Below, piece after piece: positions 60,669-64,000 of a stretch of DNA of 64,000 nt (its first letter is position 1; the number at the start of each line of letters is the position of its first letter). Made by a program: the position numbers and the translations under genes. The notes under the pieces are model-generated. The model saw nothing but the letters and a program-made list of their open reading frames with translations. It did not search any database and had not been told where the DNA came from. Source of the stretch: Paenibacillus macerans (lineage in GTDB: Bacteria; Bacillota; Bacilli; Paenibacillales; Paenibacillaceae); NCBI RefSeq assembly GCF_900454495.1, contig NZ_UGSI01000001.1, positions 4,962,501-5,026,500 of the forward strand, given 5' to 3'.

Positions 60669-61790
60669 TTAGTTGAAAAATACGTTGCGTTCCGTTTCTT
60701 TGTCAAAGATATGGATTTTGTTCATATCGATGGCCAGCTTCACGTTATCGCCTTCACGCGTATTGGAGCGGCCGTCTACGCGGGCGATCAAAGTGTCGCT
60801 GCCTGCGCCGTTCAGGTACAACTGCATTTCGTGGCCCAGGTTTTCCGTCAGGTACACGTTGGCTGTGAACGCCGTTTGCGGAGAAGCTTCCAGGAATACC
60901 GGCTCTTCATGGATATCTTCCGGACGGATCCCCATGATCACGTCTTTGCCGATATAACCTTTATCTTTAAGAATGGTAGCTTTGCCTTGAGGCACAACAA
61001 CATCCAAATTAGTTGATCTGAATCGAACGGCACCGGCTTCTTCCACCAAATTACCGTTTACAAAGTTCATCGTAGGCGAACCGATAAATCCGGCTACGAA
61101 AATGTTGCCCGGCTGGTTGTAAAGTTCTTCCGGAGAAGCGGCTTGTTGGATGATGCCGTCATGCATAACAACGATCCGGTCGCCCATCGTCATAGCTTCG
61201 ATCTGGTCGTGTGTTACGTAGATGCAAGTCGTTTCCAGACGTTTAACCAGCTTCGTGATTTCGGCGCGCATTTGACCGCGCAATTTAGCGTCCAAGTTGG
61301 AAAGCGGTTCGTCCATCAGGAACACTTGAGGATCGCGGACGATAGCGCGGCCCAAGGCAACCCGTTGACGTTGACCGCCGGACAGAGCCTTCGGCTTGCG
61401 GTCGAGCAAATGCTCGATATCGAGGATTTTTGCCGCTTCGCGAACACGGCGGTCGATTTCGTCTTTCTTCACTTTACGCAATTTCAAACCAAACGCCATG
61501 TTTTGATAAACGTTCATGTGCGGATACAAAGCGTAAGATTGGAATACCATCGCGATGTCGCGGTCTTTCGGAGCTACGTCGTTGACGACGCGGTCGCCGA
61601 TGTACAGTTTGCCGTCGGTAATTTCTTCAAGCCCGGCGATCATACGAAGGGTCGTGGATTTACCGCAACCGGACGGTCCAACCAGCACGAGGAATTCTTT
61701 ATCTTTAATGTCGAGGTTGATGTCTGCCACTGTTGCCTTCTCGGCACCCGGATATTTCTTGAAAATGTGTTCTAAGCGTACGCCTGCCAT
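60669..61790 (-). CDS. msmX: Multisugar ABC importer ATPase (MsmX/UgpC type)
   Basis: The 373-residue ATPase has Walker A GPSGCGKST (38-46), Q-loop FQSYALYPHM, signature LSGGQRQRVALGRAIV, Walker B VFLMDEPLSNLD and a C-terminal TOBE/OB regulatory region (GIRPEDIHEEP). MsmX-type ATPases serve several CUT1 importers. It stands alone without permeases, so it may power the ATPase-less importer at 33-36 kb. GGGAGG precedes the ATG. Confidence 0.93.
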   Translation of the reverse strand: MAGVRLEHIFKKYPGAEKATVADINLDIKDKEFLVLVGPSGCGKSTTLRMIAGLEEITDGKLYIGDRVVNDVAPKDRDIAMVFQSYALYPHMNVYQNMAFGLKLRKVKKDEIDRRVREAAKILDIEHLLDRKPKALSGGQRQRVALGRAIVRDPQVFLMDEPLSNLDAKLRGQMRAEITKLVKRLETTCIYVTHDQIEAMTMGDRIVVMHDGIIQQAASPEELYNQPGNIFVAGFIGSPTMNFVNGNLVEEAGAVRFRSTNLDVVVPQGKATILKDKGYIGKDVIMGIRPEDIHEEPVFLEASPQTAFTANVYLTENLGHEMQLYLNGAGSDTLIARVDGRSNTREGDNVKLAIDMNKIHIFDKETERNVFFN

Positions 61791-61915
61791 GGATTTTTGC
61801 CTCCCGTTAAATGAATTGGTATGATGCTTATCGACTTCATGTAATCGGATACATTTTATATTTATATCTTAATCGATAGGGGGCAACCCATCCATCCACA
61901 AACTGCACAAAAAAA

Positions 61916-63016
61916 CTACCGGGTTTTCGTCACTTTATACAATAAGAGCTCCAATTTCACCAAAACGGCGTCGCGAAACGTCCTGACGTCCAATCCCGTT
62001 TCCTGCTTGAACTTATCGATCCGGTACAGCAGCGTATTCCGGTGAATATATAGACGCTTTGCGGTTTCGCTGACGTTGCAGTCCAGCTCAAAAAAAGTTT
62101 CCAGCGTGGTCAGCGTCTCCTCATCTTCGAATACTTTGGCGTGATCCCCGGTCTCTTTGATGAAATGCAGCCTCTCTTCTTCCGGAATGCTGTACACCAG
62201 CTGCTCCAGCTTTAGCTCCCACGGCAGGTGAATTTTTTTCGTAATATTAAAAATACGTCCCAGGGTCATGGTCTGGTGCAACGCCAATGCGGCCGACGTC
62301 AGCCCGTTTTCCTCAACCAGCGCGTTGCCTACGGCGATATGAATGCCGCCGACCCATTCATTCGTAATAAGTTCGTACAATCCCTGGCATAACGCTCCGA
62401 GCATATCCTTTTCCGTCTCGGCCCCCTCTTCGCTTTCCTCGCGCAGGTTCGTCAAAAGCTCCTCCCCGAGCAGGATCAGCCATTCCTCTTTTAGCGGAAC
62501 TAACACGACATCCCCGCCAAAATAACTGCGCAGCAGTTTATGGAGCTTTGCAAAAGAAACCGTCTGTCCCTGACCTATGTGATCCCAACTTAACAGAAAG
62601 GGGAGCATCTGTCCTTTTAACCGGGACTTAATCGGAAATTCATTCGGAACAGAAAAATTGATTTCATGGCGGCCCATACGCTCAAGCAACCATTCTCCAA
62701 GCTGGATACTCCGGGATTCGTCGTCCTGTTTTAAAGGGGCGCCTTTAGACCGCTGATCACGCGCCACAGATAACAACAACTGAATCAGCATCGCTTCCGC
62801 TTCCGTCACTTGTCCCGCGTCCGCCAGCATCACCTGAACGGCGTCCGCCTTCATGTTCCAAAGCCAAACAATCCGTCCATCCTTGCGTAAAGGCCCGTTT
62901 TCCCCTGCGTTACTCGCCTGCACGGTCTCGCGCCAGACTTGAACATCCCAAGTCGACTCCGTAATTGGAGCGCCGATGATACTCTCCACCTGCTGCTTCA
63001 GCTTTTTAATCTCCAT
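61916..63016 (-). CDS. PucR/CdaR-type transcriptional regulator
   Basis: The 366-residue protein has an unassigned sensor part (residues 1-300, including a GGDEF-like or CdaR-type region) and a C-terminal PucR helix-turn-helix (LETFFELDCNVSETAKRLYI, HRNTLLYRIDKFKQETGLDV). ATG 63016 follows GGAAAGG. It lies directly upstream of the MsmX-type gene in the same direction and may regulate sugar uptake, though nothing in the sequence shows the ligand. Confidence 0.85.
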   Translation of the reverse strand: MEIKKLKQQVESIIGAPITESTWDVQVWRETVQASNAGENGPLRKDGRIVWLWNMKADAVQVMLADAGQVTEAEAMLIQLLLSVARDQRSKGAPLKQDDESRSIQLGEWLLERMGRHEINFSVPNEFPIKSRLKGQMLPFLLSWDHIGQGQTVSFAKLHKLLRSYFGGDVVLVPLKEEWLILLGEELLTNLREESEEGAETEKDMLGALCQGLYELITNEWVGGIHIAVGNALVEENGLTSAALALHQTMTLGRIFNITKKIHLPWELKLEQLVYSIPEEERLHFIKETGDHAKVFEDEETLTTLETFFELDCNVSETAKRLYIHRNTLLYRIDKFKQETGLDVRTFRDAVLVKLELLLYKVTKTR

Positions 63017-63212
63017 ATTGCGCCTTTCCCATCTATCCATATTTAACGTTCGTTCATTTTATTTTATCACAACCGGGCTTTTAACTATAAATTTGACGAT
63101 GTTTAGGTGAATGGTTCTCGCGACGGGCGCAACGCACTGGTTGGAAATATCCAATAGAATAGAAATCCAGTGCGTACCTGCTTCCTGCTCCTGCTTTCTT
63201 GAGGTCTGCGGT

Positions 63213-63410
63213 CGAGTGGAATAGTTGCAAAATATACGGTTACTATTCGGAAATGATGCCGTAGTGCTTGTTTAAGTGTAAAACCTGCAATAATTCCGCC
63301 ATTTCTCGAAGAAGAAGCTAAAAAAAGAGGAATTACTTGCATGAAATGCAAGTAAACGAATGATGGGGCAAATGGCTATAAGGTTAGTTGTATGATTTGC
63401 AATTAATGCT
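63213..63410 (+). repeat. Dispersed intergenic repeat, family C, copy 2
   Basis: This segment matches the reverse strand of 15645-15836 along about 190 bases, with identical blocks such as TTAAGTGTAAAACCTGCA and GTTAGTTGTATGATTTGCAA. The rest of 63017-63477 shows no gene. Confidence 0.75.
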
Positions 63411-63477
63411 CAGAATGGGGCCCATTAAACCCCAATAATATAAAAAAGCCGCCAACCCAAAGGTCAACGACTTTTGA

Positions 63478-63550
63478 TGAGCCATGAAGGACTCGAACCT
63501 TCGACACCCTGATTAAAAGTCAGGTGCTCTACCAACTGAGCTAATGGCTC
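63478..63550 (-). tRNA. tRNA-Lys (anticodon TTT)
   Basis: The minus strand folds as a 73-base cloverleaf with acceptor GAGCCAT/ATGGCTC, D-arm TAGCTCAGTTGGTAGAGC, anticodon loop CTTTTAA and T-arm GGTTCGAGTCC. CCA is not encoded. Confidence 0.95.
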
Positions 63551-63558
63551 ATAAAAAC

Positions 63559-63644
63559 TGGTGGAGGCTGATGGATTCGAACCACCGAACTCGTAAGAGA
63601 ACAGATTTACAGTCTGCTGCGTTTGGCCACTTCGCTAAGCCTCC
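63559..63644 (-). tRNA. tRNA-Tyr (anticodon GTA)
   Basis: The acceptor GGAGGCT/AGCCTCC, anticodon loop CTGTAAA and a long variable arm mark a class II tRNA-Tyr. CCA is encoded (63559-63561 on the plus strand as TGG). Confidence 0.95.
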
Positions 63645-63702
63645 ATACTGTAGTATATGCTGCCCTTTTTGCCCGAATACGATCCAAAGAGGGGGCATAA
63701 AG

Positions 63703-63775
<73 letters not shown>

Positions 63776-63853
63776 TTACGTAATTAGCCAAAAAAATAAA
63801 GCGGTTAAGTTGATAACTTTCCCACTTTATTGTGGAAATATTCAAGAATATAA

Positions 63854-63930
63854 TGGCGGAGCCGACGGGATTCGAACCCGCGATCTCCTGCGTGACAGGC
63901 AGGCATGTTAGGCCTCTACACCACGGCTCC
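63854..63930 (-). tRNA. tRNA-Asp (anticodon GTC)
   Basis: The acceptor GGAGCCG/CGGCTCC with discriminator G and encoded CCA, and the anticodon loop CTGTCAC, identify tRNA-Asp. Confidence 0.95.
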
Positions 63931-63949
63931 GCAGTAAAAAGGAATCACA

Positions 63950-64000
63950 TGGTGCCGGCGAGAGGACTTGAACCCCCAACCTACTGATTACAAGTCAGTT
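63950..64000 (-). tRNA. tRNA-Thr (anticodon TGT), cut by window end
   Basis: The 3' half is present: encoded CCA, acceptor GCCGGC, T-arm GGTTCAAGTCC and the anticodon loop CTTGTAA. The 5' half lies outside the window. Confidence 0.85.

Noticed and set aside
63103..63351. 82-codon minus-strand frame near the tRNA genes
   Set aside because: It overlaps the family C repeat and has no ribosome site.

Overview
The window looks like a chromosomal segment of a Paenibacillus-type member of the Bacillales. The evidence is the gene order hprK-lgt-ppaX-yvoF-hisZGDBH..AF-hisIE and yvcD-trxB / rapZ-yvcK-whiA-HPr, both known from Bacillus subtilis; an IS110-type element; strong AGGAGG ribosome sites with frequent GTG/TTG starts; and moderately high GC except in one AT-rich island. 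No rRNA or CRISPR array is visible. Five tRNA genes lie at the right edge, the last one cut by the window end.

Layout. (1) 1-4.4 kb, minus strand: a YesM/YesN-type two-component system above a sugar-binding lipoprotein and a partial TIM-barrel gene. (2) 4.4-16.5 kb: an accessory island. Its core operon (15.3 to 8.1 kb, minus) encodes a DcrB/EagT-like protein, a VgrG-like spike, an unknown protein, an Imm11-like protein, a DUF4280 PAAR-like tip and a second VgrG fused to a C-terminal deaminase-like toxin, followed by its probable immunity gene. Beyond it lies a stretch of orphan immunity genes and broken toxin pieces. Two copies of a ribbon-helix-helix/DUF6809/hairpin module sit at about 5.8-6.55 kb and 15.9-16.46 kb. 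(3) 16.5-19.4 kb: a SIMPL-domain protein and an IS110-family element with a long, structured 3' noncoding end. (4) 19.4-23.7 kb: HPr-like gene, whiA, yvcK, rapZ, glcK. (5) 24.2-30.3 kb: a DUF438/hemerythrin protein with an FNR-type site, then a two-component system driving a LanFEG-like ABC exporter. (6) 30.9-38.4 kb: a sugar operon (ROK repressor, ROK kinase, CUT1 importer without ATPase, cytosolic glycoside hydrolase). (7) 38.8-44.6 kb: trxB, yvcD-like TPR protein, a TPR-S41 protease-like lipoprotein, a 33-residue membrane peptide and a DUF1801 protein. (8) 44.9-54.9 kb: a histidine cluster with a prs paralogue and hisJ, interrupted by about 880 bp of repeats between hisH and hisA. (9) 55-63 kb: an acyltransferase, a broken DUF4179 gene, yvoF-ppaX-lgt-hprK, an MsmX-type ATPase and a PucR-type regulator. 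(10) 63.4-64 kb: tRNA genes.

How parts connect. HprK and the HPr-like protein belong to carbon catabolite control, with PpaX removing the pyrophosphate HprK can make. The MsmX-type ATPase probably powers the ATPase-less sugar importer. The prs paralogue probably supplies PRPP to HisG, which is the short form and needs HisZ. The most novel-looking part is the VgrG/PAAR/toxin operon in a Gram-positive background, with no sheath, tube or baseplate genes in the window. Three intergenic repeat families and one MITE-like element fill most gene-free gaps.
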